From Maridesulfovibrio ferrireducens (GTDB taxonomy: Bacteria; Desulfobacterota; Desulfovibrionia; Desulfovibrionales; Desulfovibrionaceae), in NCBI RefSeq assembly GCF_016342405.1, contig NZ_JAEINN010000008.1, positions 62,001 to 126,000 of the forward strand: DNA of 64,000 nt. The letters are read 5' to 3'. A program made the translations under genes and the position numbers. The notes under the pieces were generated by a model. It did no database searches. It saw only the letters and a list, made by a program, of their open reading frames with translations, and was not told the origin of the DNA. This document shows positions 8,777 through 19,300 of this stretch, piece after piece; position 1 is the stretch's first letter, and every line of letters begins with the position of its first letter.

Positions 8777-9385
8777 ATGCACGAAGTCAGTATGGGCGGA
8801 ACTCTCAGAGATTATTTAAGCGGAGAGGAAATAGTTGAGACGACTTACGAAGAATTCAGGCAGACTCTGGCTAAGATTCTTGTTGAAGAGCACAGCTATC
8901 CTAAGGAATCTCTAAAGGCTAAAGTAGACCTGTGTTTTAATATTGACGGCGAAGAGATGTGCCGGACTATTGATCTGGTTATATATGACACAGAAGGGGC
9001 CCCGATTCTCATGGTAATGTTTTGTGCCGGAGATGTGGGGAGTTATGAGCGTGAGGCTGTCTGTGCCGGTAAGCTTCTTCAAGGTGGACCTGTTCCATAC
9101 GTAATCATAAGTGATTCAATGGATGCTTTTTTATTAGATGCTATTTCAGGTAAAACTATTGCTCACGGTATGAGATCCGTCCCGGATTATAAAGAGCTTC
9201 TTTCTATGGTTGAAGGATATAAAAGAGAACCTTTACCCGCAGAAAGAAGGGCGAAGATTGAGAGAATTTTTTATACTTACACCGGATTTTTACAAGGCAC
9301 ATGTTGCAGTGACTCTTGTTCTTTGCCTCCAATTAGAAAAATTGAATTGAAGAAAATGCCTAAAGGTAAAAATATGAAAAAGTAA
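8777..9385 (+). CDS. HsdR N-terminal-like protein (degenerate PD-(D/E)XK fold)
   Basis: This 202-residue protein resembles the type I restriction enzyme R-subunit N-terminal domain (HSDR_N_2 style): an N-terminal helix pair, then RTIDLVIYD and APILMVMFCAGDVGSY. In active members the second strand reads like VECKA and supplies catalytic Glu and Lys; here those places are Met81 and Cys83, so nuclease activity is unlikely. The C-terminus has a Cys cluster (GTCCSDSC). ATG 8777 is chosen because GGAGG at 8767-8771 lies five bases upstream, whereas ATG 8765 has nothing. It stands alone, with no HsdM or HsdS nearby. The function is unknown. Confidence 0.7.
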   Translation: MHEVSMGGTLRDYLSGEEIVETTYEEFRQTLAKILVEEHSYPKESLKAKVDLCFNIDGEEMCRTIDLVIYDTEGAPILMVMFCAGDVGSYEREAVCAGKLLQGGPVPYVIISDSMDAFLLDAISGKTIAHGMRSVPDYKELLSMVEGYKREPLPAERRAKIERIFYTYTGFLQGTCCSDSCSLPPIRKIELKKMPKGKNMKK

Positions 9386-9410
9386 GAAAATTATTTAATA
9401 CTTTATACAA

Positions 9411-9454
9411 AAAAGGTCCGAATTTTTGCTGATGCAGAAATTCGGACCTTTTTT
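9411..9454 (+). terminator. Bidirectional intrinsic terminator
   Basis: A 15-bp stem pairs AAAAGGTCCGAATTT (9411-9425) with AAATTCGGACCTTTT. T runs follow it on both strands, and it lies between converging genes (8777-9385 plus, 9490-11088 minus), so it can serve both. Confidence 0.9.
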
Positions 9455-9489
9455 GTTACATTAAGTTAGAGAAGATAAAATCTTAAAGC

Positions 9490-11088
9490 TTATATGTTGC
9501 TCCAGCAAAGCTTCAGGTGCTCCTTGTCTATTTTGGTAGTAATGAATGAGACTCCAATTGCTAAAATGAGAGATATCGGAAGCGCAACCACGTTGGGGTC
9601 GACCCATTGAAGCAACCATATCCATGAGCCTTTTGTCGCATTGGTGACGAGAGTCGGCTGCCCGAATAATGTCTGACAAAGACCTATCGGTACTGCTTCT
9701 TTAGCGTGAACAAAAAGCAGCCAGAACATTGAGGCACTGAATCCGCCGACTAAAGATACTTTTGCGGCTTTCTTTGTCATTCCTTTCCAGTAAAGGCCTA
9801 GAAGATAAATAGGCAGGAAGGACGCGGCACACAGGCCGAAGAAGAAAGCAGTCGCTCTTGCAATGATGGACGGAGGAAGAACCCATGCCCATGCAATAGC
9901 GGCAAGGAGCGTTATGGATACGCCTATGCGGGTTATTTTAACTGATTTTTCACTGGAAACTTTAACGAATCTTTCAAAAAAGTCTCTTCCCAGCGCTGTT
10001 CCGCCTACGTGGTACTGAGATGAAAGGGTAGACATACCCGCAGCAAGCATTGCCAGCAGGAAGAGTGATGAGAACCACGGAGGCATCATCTGTTCAATAT
10101 ACATTGGAATAATTTTATCCATGTTGCCGCCTGCAACGGCAATAGATATTTTTCCGACAGATTTGTAAAAAACAGCATTAGAAAGTGCTCCGACAGTAAA
10201 AGCAACACCTGTCATCAGCGGAATGAAAATACCGCCGTAAAGAACAGCACGGTTAAGTTCGCGGTCGGATGGAACGGTCATAAATCTTACTGCAAGCTGT
10301 GGCTGTGCCAGAACTCCGACACCGACACCGTAAACAATGGTGGTGTATATTACGAGCCAGAGCGGGGTTCCGAATCTGGCTCCTTGCGTCCAGCCGATCA
10401 TGCCGCCTTTCACAAGTTTTTCCGGCATCAGATTAACCATGTCAGTAAGAGTTTGATGTGCTTCAGTCACGCCGCCGAGCATTACATATGTTGAAATGAC
10501 AAGTATGAGCATCATTACCGCCATAATAACACCTTGAAAAGCATCGGTATACATTACAGCTTTCATGCCGCCTGTAACAACGTACATGGCAAGGATAATA
10601 CTGATAATGATCAATGCCGCTCCGTAAGGAATGCCGAATGAAATTTCCATCATACGTGAAATTCCAATGAGGACGGCTGCCGCATAAATGGGAATGAATA
10701 GAAAAATAATTCCGCCGGCAAAGCCTTGAATAAATCTTGAATCGTAACGCCTGCCGAGCAGCTCGGGAAAGGTGTGACTCTCGAGGGCAAGTCCCATGCG
10801 CCGGGTTCTTTTACCAAAGAATACCATCGCAACAAAAACTCCTATGACAATTGTGGCAAGTGTAAGCCATAGAAGGGGGAAACCGAACAGTCCCGCCGCT
10901 CCGCCGAACCCTATAATGGCAGAAGTGGAAACAAACGTTGCTCCGTAAGACATTGCCATGATGAAAGGATTCATCTGTCTGCCTGCAAGCATGTAATCTG
11001 TGGACTTTTTGGTGGACTGCCAGCCTTTGAATCCAAGGTAGAAAATTACTGCGAGGTATATAACGATAATTACTATTTTGGTGATCAT
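9490..11088 (-). CDS. Sodium:solute symporter (SSS family)
   Basis: This 532-residue protein has about 13 membrane helices and the SSS/SLC5 style: GYATFVST-type motif (MSYGATFVSTSAIIGFGGAAG), GGMKAVMYTDAFQG in the middle, and AAGMSTLSSQYHVGGTALGRDF in the helix that holds sodium-binding Ser residues in this family. It takes up an organic substrate with sodium; the substrate cannot be read from sequence. GAGGA lies ahead of ATG 11088. Its start directly abuts the stop of a 51-codon accessory gene, so they form one unit, probably under control of the leader at 11333-11427. Confidence 0.9.
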   Translation of the reverse strand: MITKIVIIVIYLAVIFYLGFKGWQSTKKSTDYMLAGRQMNPFIMAMSYGATFVSTSAIIGFGGAAGLFGFPLLWLTLATIVIGVFVAMVFFGKRTRRMGLALESHTFPELLGRRYDSRFIQGFAGGIIFLFIPIYAAAVLIGISRMMEISFGIPYGAALIIISIILAMYVVTGGMKAVMYTDAFQGVIMAVMMLILVISTYVMLGGVTEAHQTLTDMVNLMPEKLVKGGMIGWTQGARFGTPLWLVIYTTIVYGVGVGVLAQPQLAVRFMTVPSDRELNRAVLYGGIFIPLMTGVAFTVGALSNAVFYKSVGKISIAVAGGNMDKIIPMYIEQMMPPWFSSLFLLAMLAAGMSTLSSQYHVGGTALGRDFFERFVKVSSEKSVKITRIGVSITLLAAIAWAWVLPPSIIARATAFFFGLCAASFLPIYLLGLYWKGMTKKAAKVSLVGGFSASMFWLLFVHAKEAVPIGLCQTLFGQPTLVTNATKGSWIWLLQWVDPNVVALPISLILAIGVSFITTKIDKEHLKLCWSNI

Positions 11089-11244
11089 TTATTTATCCTC
11101 AACCTTGATATCAATTACTTTAGCAGTCGCATCGGGCTTACCTTTTTTATTCCAGTTGATAATGCCGTAAGCAACGCAGCCAAGCGCTGCCAGCAAGCAA
11201 AGCCAAAAAACTAATACTATTTCAATACTTCCTAAACCTAACAT
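11089..11244 (-). CDS. Symporter small accessory protein (51 residues)
   Basis: This short gene starts at ATG 11244 behind a strong GGAGGTG and stops with TAA at 11091-11089, directly before the symporter ATG at 11088. The protein has one membrane helix (about residues 7-29, IEIVLVFWLCLLAALGCVAY) followed by NWNKKGK and a charged tail. Tiny one-helix proteins of this kind are known upstream of SSS symporters as 'symporter small accessory protein'. The zero gap implies translational coupling. A role in assembly or stability of the symporter is inferred. Confidence 0.82.
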   Translation of the reverse strand: MLGLGSIEIVLVFWLCLLAALGCVAYGIINWNKKGKPDATAKVIDIKVEDK

Positions 11245-11332
11245 CAGACACCTCCAAAATGTTAATTTTGTAAAAACAGGATTGTTTTAAAAAAAAATCC
11301 CAGTTGGGGCAGCAAGCTTTTGGTGGGCTGGA

Positions 11333-11427
11333 GACAAAAAAAAGGCCGCCAGCGTTAAGCTGCGGCCTTGTGTGAAACTCTTTTATTTGCTTTTACGCGA
11401 GTGAACACCACCAGGCCACAGGGCTGG
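11333..11427 (-). promoter_or_regulatory. Attenuator-like leader with conditional terminator before the symporter operon
   Basis: Read on the minus strand, an intrinsic terminator (AAGGCCGCAGC, complement of 11359-11369, loop TTAAC, GCTGGCGGCCTT, then about nine T) lies about 90 bases upstream of the small accessory gene although no gene precedes it on that strand. Just before it, CTGTGGCCT (complement of 11413-11421) can pair with AGGCCGCAG (complement of 11360-11368), nine pairs with one G-U, and would break the terminator. The same upstream arm can instead fold on itself (CCAGCCC TGT GGCCTGG, with a mismatch). These are three mutually exclusive structures, as in a riboswitch or attenuator. 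No known class is recognised. Confidence 0.6.
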
Positions 11428-11473
11428 TAAATATAAAATAAGAATAAAAGAAAAATATTGATAGCTGGGTGTT

Positions 11474-11515
11474 CATTGACTTTATCAGTAATTGAGTAAT
11501 TACTTTTTGTCAATG
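11474..11515. repeat. Inverted repeat CATTGAC / GTCAATG in the symporter-gdhA intergenic region
   Basis: CATTGAC (11474-11480) and GTCAATG (11509-11515) are perfect inverted arms 28 bases apart. Each arm contains a -35-like TTGAC facing the other, and an AT-rich core rich in TAATTAC/GTAATTGA lies between. It lies between the divergent symporter operon and gdhA and may be a promoter or operator region for either. Confidence 0.4.
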
Positions 11516-11764
11516 TGCTGGTTTTAATTTCGATAAATGTGTAATGGGGATAGGAAGCTATCAAGCCGATTGAGTAAATTGTCTAAATAATGCGACTTGT
11601 TGGTTATATGATGAAAAGTTAAGTGGTTGTTATTACTGTTTTTAATGATTAATACTGAGTGAGGGATGGCTGTTACGTAAATGTAAAAATAATAATAATA
11701 AATTTAGTCTTTTTTTCAAAAGATGTATGGACTTAGCACGTTAGTGATGAAATAAATAAAATAA

Positions 11765-13168
<1,404 letters not shown>

Positions 13169-13200
13169 TTAATTATTGTTTTTTAGTATAATTACACCCT

Positions 13201-13237
13201 AAGGGCGGATTGCGTTTTTCGCTTTTCGCCCTTTTTT
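13201..13237 (+). terminator. Intrinsic terminator of gdhA
   Basis: AAGGGCG (13201-13207) pairs with CGCCCTT (13227-13233), and the T run continues to 13237. The loop includes a small inner GCG/CGC pair. It lies 32 bases after the gdhA stop. Confidence 0.85.
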
Positions 13238-13269
13238 AATGAAATAATTTTAATTCGGGTGGGAATTCT

Positions 13270-16254
13270 ATGGAAAGCAGGTTGATGTTTACTGGTAATC
13301 AAGGGCGAAAGTTCAGTCTTTATCATGATCTTATGAAAATAAAGGTCAAAGAGATTCTTTTGATTTCCAGCCCATATGATGCCTGGGTTATGGAGGAAGA
13401 CAGCAAGATCTCCGAAAGAATAGTCAGTGAATACCGGGGACTCAATCTCAGCCGCCCGCCACGGCTTACATGGGTTTCAAACATTGATGAGGCCCTTGAG
13501 ATTTTGGAGCCTGATTCTTTTGATTTAGTTATTATTATGCCTCATCTTTCAAACATGGACTGCTTTGATATGGGGTTGAGAATTAAGGAAAAAGTTCCCG
13601 GAATTCCCGTGGCATTGCTTAGCCACAGGCAGGTCGAAGTTGCTGAAGGAGGGGTGCTCGGTGGTGTCGACAGGCAGTTCGTCTGGTCCGGGGATGCTGA
13701 ATTGCTGGTGGCGATGGTCAAAAATCTTGAGGACTTGCTTAATGTTGAGCATGATACGCTGTCAGTCGGAATTCGGGTAATTATTGTAGTTGAAGACTCA
13801 CCTCGTTATTTAGCTTCTTTTCTGCCTATTTTATACAAGGAACTTGTCAGGCAGACTCAGGCTCTTCTGGAAGAAGGACTTAATTCGGAACATCGTCTTT
13901 TGACCATGCGCGCCCGTCCTAAAATACTTACAGCGCAGACATATGAAGAAGCTTTAGAGCTTATCAAAAAGTATGGACCGTATATTCTGGGTGTTATTTC
14001 TGATGTCAGGTTTCCTAGAAATGGCAAGCTGGATGGGAGTGCAGGCATTGATCTGTTGAAAGATGTTAAAGCGCACAGGGAGGATATCCCGTTACTTCTA
14101 GCCAGTAATGAACCTGCAAATGAATCTAGGGCCGAAGAAATACCTGCCTATTTTGTTGATAAAAACTCACCGGATTTGATGTCTGAAGTTCGGAACTTTG
14201 TGACAGAGCATCTTGGTTTCGGTGACTTTGTTTTCAGAGATCTTGAAGAAAATGAAATAGCCAGAGCATCCAGTTTATATTCTTTAGAAAAAACACTCCG
14301 CAATATTCCTCACGATATTTTCATAAGGCACTGTGAAAGAAATGATTTTTCACGTTGGTTTTACGCCAGAACGGAGATCAGGCTTGCTAATAAAATCAGA
14401 CCATTAAAAGATAAAGATTTTCCAAATATCGAAGCTCATCGACAGTACATGATGTCTCTTATTGCTGCTCGTCGTACACGTCGTCAGCAGGGCGTGATTG
14501 TTTCATTTAATCCTAAGGATTTTGATCCGCAGACGGAGTTTTTGAAAATAGGTTCCGGCTCACTCGGTGGAAAAGCAAGGGGGTTGGCTTTTATTCAATC
14601 GATGCTGAATCGTAATTCATGGATACATGAAAAGCATTCAGAAATGAAAATAATTGCCCCGAAGACTCTGACTATCGGAACATCCGGGTTTGATGATTTT
14701 ATGGAAATGAACAGTCTGTTTTATCTCGCTTCTGCTGATATTGACGATAAGCAGGTCGCGCAGCTCTTTTCAGATGCTTTCTTTCCCGGTTGGATTGAAG
14801 CGCAGCTCTGGGCATATTTGAAGGAAGTTAAGTATCCACTCTCAGTTCGTTCATCCAGTTTACTTGAGGATGCTCAGTATCAGGCATATGCCGGACTTTA
14901 CAGCACATACATGATTCCAAATGATAATGGGGATTTGGAAAAAAGGCTTGAGCAACTGGTCGGCGCAATTAAACTTGTGTGGGCTTCTACTTATTACAGG
15001 GCTCCTAAATCTTTTTCTCAGCGTGTTAATCAACGCACTGACGAAGAAAAAATGGGCGTAATTATTCAGCAGGTTGCAGGACAGCAATATGGAGATTATT
15101 TTTTCCCAGCCATTTCCGGGGTGGGGCAGTCTTACAATTATTATCCTTTCGGAAAGATGAAACCTGAACACGGTGTTGCAACTATAGCTATGGGAATTGG
15201 TAAATCCGTTGTGGATGGTGAGCAGTGTATTAGATTTTCACCTCGTTACCCTAATATTCTACCCCAATGCCCAACATTAGCCGATTCACTTAAAAATGCT
15301 CAGACTCGTTTTTACGGGCTTAAACTGGATCGAGGTCAAGATATTGATATTCACGGGGATGCAAATTTAGAAAGATTAAATATTGCTGATTTTGAAGATA
15401 TTGCGCCCGTACGGATGCTAGCTTCAACTTATCAGGCGCAAGAGGGTAGAATTAGAGACACCGCAGCTATCCCGGGCCCTAAAATTATTTTGTTTGCACC
15501 TGTTTTGAAACATAAATCAATACCTCTTTCAGCTGTTTTAAAGGATGTACTTCTTATTGCTGAAAAAGGTATGGGCGGTCCTGTCGAGGCAGAGTTCTGC
15601 ATAAATATGTATGAGGATGGCCGGCTGCCTGAGTTTAATCTTCTTCAACTAAGGCCCATGAGTGCCAGAGCTGATCTTAATCAAGTTAACATTACTGATG
15701 AAGATTTAAAAAATGCAGTTTGTATTTCGAGTCATGCTTTGGGAAATGCGGAAAAAAATGATGTTGAGGATATTTTGTTAGTTCGGCCGGACTCATTTGA
15801 TGTTGCAAAAACTCGTGAGATTGCAATGGAAATTTCTAAGATGAACGGGAAGCTGATCGGGATGAAACGTAAATATATTCTTTCGGGTCCTGGCCGGTGG
15901 GGATCAGCTGACCACTGGCTGGGTATTCCTGTTGAATGGCCCGATATCTCAGGAGTTTCAGCTATTGTAGAAACGTCTACTGAAACTCTTAAAGTAGAGC
16001 CGTCGCAGGGATCACATTTCTTTCATAACATCACAACGCTGGGTATTAATTATTTTATGGTTTCTGATAAAGAAGATAATTTTATGAATTGGGAATGGTT
16101 TGCAAAACAGCCTGTAATTGAAGAAGGAAAATTTGTCAGTCATTTAAGAGTACCTGTGTCGATGGTTCTTAAAGTGGATGGCAGAAGTTCGCAGGGAGTG
16201 ATTCTTCCGGCAAAGGGAAGCAGTGATTATTGTTTGCTTGGTAAAGGGGATTAA
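13270..16254 (+). CDS. PEP synthase-like ATP-binding (PPDK_N) protein with receiver-like N-terminal domains
   Basis: This 994-residue protein has two receiver-like alpha/beta domains at the N-terminus (about residues 25-150, then 165-310 beginning VRVIIVVEDSPRYL with SDVRF at the phosphoacceptor-like position). From about 430 an ATP-grasp of the PEP synthase/PPDK N-terminal type follows: LGGKARGLAFI, YPLSVRSSSLLEDAQYQ, and LLQLRPM near 790. After that comes about 200 residues of unassigned sequence. The phosphohistidine swivelling domain (TSxxCH-type) and the PEP/pyruvate barrel are absent, so it cannot be a full PEP synthase. It is single, between two terminators. A regulatory or ATP-dependent phosphotransfer role is inference. 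Confidence 0.75.
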   Translation: MESRLMFTGNQGRKFSLYHDLMKIKVKEILLISSPYDAWVMEEDSKISERIVSEYRGLNLSRPPRLTWVSNIDEALEILEPDSFDLVIIMPHLSNMDCFDMGLRIKEKVPGIPVALLSHRQVEVAEGGVLGGVDRQFVWSGDAELLVAMVKNLEDLLNVEHDTLSVGIRVIIVVEDSPRYLASFLPILYKELVRQTQALLEEGLNSEHRLLTMRARPKILTAQTYEEALELIKKYGPYILGVISDVRFPRNGKLDGSAGIDLLKDVKAHREDIPLLLASNEPANESRAEEIPAYFVDKNSPDLMSEVRNFVTEHLGFGDFVFRDLEENEIARASSLYSLEKTLRNIPHDIFIRHCERNDFSRWFYARTEIRLANKIRPLKDKDFPNIEAHRQYMMSLIAARRTRRQQGVIVSFNPKDFDPQTEFLKIGSGSLGGKARGLAFIQSMLNRNSWIHEKHSEMKIIAPKTLTIGTSGFDDFMEMNSLFYLASADIDDKQVAQLFSDAFFPGWIEAQLWAYLKEVKYPLSVRSSSLLEDAQYQAYAGLYSTYMIPNDNGDLEKRLEQLVGAIKLVWASTYYRAPKSFSQRVNQRTDEEKMGVIIQQVAGQQYGDYFFPAISGVGQSYNYYPFGKMKPEHGVATIAMGIGKSVVDGEQCIRFSPRYPNILPQCPTLADSLKNAQTRFYGLKLDRGQDIDIHGDANLERLNIADFEDIAPVRMLASTYQAQEGRIRDTAAIPGPKIILFAPVLKHKSIPLSAVLKDVLLIAEKGMGGPVEAEFCINMYEDGRLPEFNLLQLRPMSARADLNQVNITDEDLKNAVCISSHALGNAEKNDVEDILLVRPDSFDVAKTREIAMEISKMNGKLIGMKRKYILSGPGRWGSADHWLGIPVEWPDISGVSAIVETSTETLKVEPSQGSHFFHNITTLGINYFMVSDKEDNFMNWEWFAKQPVIEEGKFVSHLRVPVSMVLKVDGRSSQGVILPAKGSSDYCLLGKGD

Positions 16255-16288
16255 TTGTAAATTCTTTTTTTGCAGAGTTGATAATAGT

Positions 16289-16331
16289 AGAAGCGGTGAA
16301 AGTCATAATGGCTTTCACCGCTTCTTTTTTA
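16289..16331 (+). terminator. Intrinsic terminator after the PPDK_N protein gene
   Basis: A 14-bp stem (AGAAGCGGTGAAAG, 16289-16302, with CTTTCACCGCTTCT, 16312-16325) is followed by T to 16331. It separates this gene from the converging RND pump gene. Confidence 0.92.
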
Positions 16332-16348
16332 ATGTTTGTTTTTAGATC

Positions 16349-19300
16349 TTATTTGTCGTGTTTATGCGGGATACCCAAAAGATCACGTTTGGCCCTGCCG
16401 CGTTCATACAACCATTTTTGGAAGGTATCCATGTATGTATAGAATACTGGTGTCAGGTAGAGTGTTACAACTTGTGAAAGTACAAGTCCGCCGACGATTG
16501 CAAGCCCCATAGGCTGTCTAGCTTCCGCTCCTGCGCCTAATCCCAGTGCGATAGGCATGGCTCCTGCGATTGCAGCAACAGTTGTCATCATGATCGGTCT
16601 AAACCTTTCAAGTGATCCTTTTATTGCCGCTTCTTCAGGAGACAGGTTCTCTGCTTCCTCCGCTTCAAGGGCAAAGTCGACGACCATAATTGCGTTTTTC
16701 TTAACAATACCGATAAGCATGATAATACCTACGATTCCGAAAAGGTCGAGGTCCTTGCCGAACAGTGTCAGGGTTAAAAGTCCGCCGATGGCTGCCGAAG
16801 GAAGACCTGAGATAATCGTGATCGGTTGTATCCAGCTTTCATAAAGAATGCCCAGAATTATGAAGATGATGAATATAGCAATGATCAATAGGAAGAATAC
16901 ACTGCTCATTGATTTCTGGAATTCATCAGCCGTACCTTCAAAGTTTGAAACGACTGTGTCCGGTAACGTGTCCAGAGCCAGTGAGTTGATTGCTGTCGTT
17001 GCATCACTTAGTGAAAATCCGGGAGCAATATTAAATGAATAGGTTACAGACGGCAGCATGCCGGTATGGTTAACCTGCATCGGCCCCGGTTTTTCTTCAA
17101 AAGTGGCAATGTTATCAAGGCGGACAAGTTGCCCGTCTTTGTTGGCAATATACAACTTCATGAGATCTCTTGGATCTTTTTTATTGGATGGAATAACTTC
17201 CAGAATAACCCAGTACTGATCTGTGTCGCCGTAAATTGTGGAGACCTTTCGTTCTGAGTAAGCGGAGTTAAGGGTGTTTTCGATGTCGTGGGCGGTAACT
17301 CCGTAATATGAGGCTTTGTCTCTGTCTATTTTTACCCATAATTCAGGATTGTTATCCAGCAGGTCTGAGTTAACTCCGGTCAGGAAAGGGATTTGGTGCA
17401 AAGCCATTTCAAACTTGGGAGCTATTTCAAAAAGTTCCATCTGGTCGGGAGCTTGAATAGTATACTGATACAAGTTCTTTGACGTTTTAGCAGTAAGCCT
17501 GATCATGGGTGGATTCTGAATCCAGACCATAATTCCCGGGTTCTGATTCAGTTTCTGCATTAAAGAACGTGCAACTTCATCCGCTGTCATTTTACGGTCA
17601 TGCGGTTCGACAAGCATCGGGAAAATGTAGCCCTGATTAAGAACCGGTGCCCCTGCAACAATAATGACATGTTTTATGTTTTCGTCCGCTGCCAGTATAG
17701 GCTCAAGTCCTTTGATATGCTCCTTCATGGAATTGTATGAAATACCCTGCTTGCTTTGTGCAAAACCCTGACAGTAACTCATGTCATCTGTGGGCAGAAA
17801 TCCTTTCGGAATAATCATAAAGAAGTGGATAGTTGCAAGCAGAATTAGTCCTGCGGCGCCCATCGTCATACGGCGATGACGCATGACAAAGTGAAGCGAG
17901 CGCTCATAATTGCGCAGTAGGAAGTCATTAAATTTATCAGACCCGGAGAGTTTGCTGCCCGGTTTAAGAAGTCTGCTTGCGAGCATAGGTGTCAAAGTCA
18001 GCGAAACCACGCCCGAAGCAAGGATTGCAACTGTGATTGTCATGGCGAATTCATGTAGAATGCGGCCGATAATACCGGACATGTACATTAGCGGGATAAA
18101 AACTACCGATAATGATAAAGTCATCGAAACAATGGTGAAGGTTATTTGCTTGGCTCCTTCAAGAGCCGCGTAATATGGCTTTTTACCCATCTCCAGATGC
18201 CGGACAACGTTTTCAATCATGACGACAGCATCATCGACAACAAATCCGACAGAGAGTGTGAGTGCAAGCAGTGACAGGGTATCCAGTGAATACCCCAGCA
18301 CATACATTATTGCGAAGGTGAAAACAATGGAGACAGGGACCGCCACTGCTGCAATAAGTGTTGCAGATATATTTCTGAGAAAAAAGAAAATAACGCAGAT
18401 AACGAAAAAGACAGCTAGCAGCAGAGTGACCTGAACATCATCAACGGCTTCTTTAATGGGGATTGAACGGTCATAAAGAACGTCCATATCTATTCCGGCA
18501 GGAATCTGCTGACGAATGGTCGGAAGCATTCCTAAAATAGTTTTACATACTTGAATGGTGTTTGAACCCGGCTGTTTCTGGATTGCGATAATAACGGCTC
18601 GTTTGCCGTTAACCCATGATCCGGATTTATCGTCTTTAATAGAGTTTACTACAGTTCCGACATCTGACAAACGTACTGTCCTGCCGTCTTTAGATTCGAA
18701 AATCATCGGCAAAAATTCTTCAGCGGTTTTCAACTGGCCTGTGGCTTCAATTGTTACGGATTGGAGTTTGTTGTCTAATGTTCCTACAGGTTCTTTTACA
18801 TTTTGCTCGGCAACAGCCTGACGTACTGTATCAATATTAATGCCTCTGGCGGCGAGCTTTTCAGGATCAACCCTAACCCTTACTGCAAGCTTTGATTCTC
18901 CGTAGATGACAACTTTAGATACGCCGTTAACCATAGAAATGGTGTCGGTAAGGAATGTTGTGACATATTCATTTACCTTATAAATAGGTAAAGAATCAGA
19001 CCACAGCGCCATATAGAGAATAGGGTCATCAGCCGGGTTTACTTTTTCATAATAAGGTTGCTGAGGCAGATCAGACGGTAGATCTCCACTGGCTCGTGAA
19101 ATCGCAGCCTGTGTATCGGAAGCCGCTCCGTCAATGTTGCGGTCCAGATCAAACTGAAGTGTTACAAGGGTTTTACCGAGAGAGTTGATGGAACTCATGC
19201 TGCGGAGACCCGGCATTGATGTAAATTGTTTTTCAAGCGGGGTGGCTACAGACGCAGCCATCGTTGACGGGCTTGCACCGGGAAGTGTTGCCGTTACCTG

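Noticed and set aside
8777-9385. Restriction-modification or defence system around the HsdR-N-like gene
   Set aside because: No methyltransferase, specificity or helicase gene is near, and the catalytic residues are lost.
11355-11564. 69-codon open frame on the minus strand ahead of the symporter
   Set aside because: No ribosome site, no protein-like composition, and it runs through the leader structures and the terminator arm.
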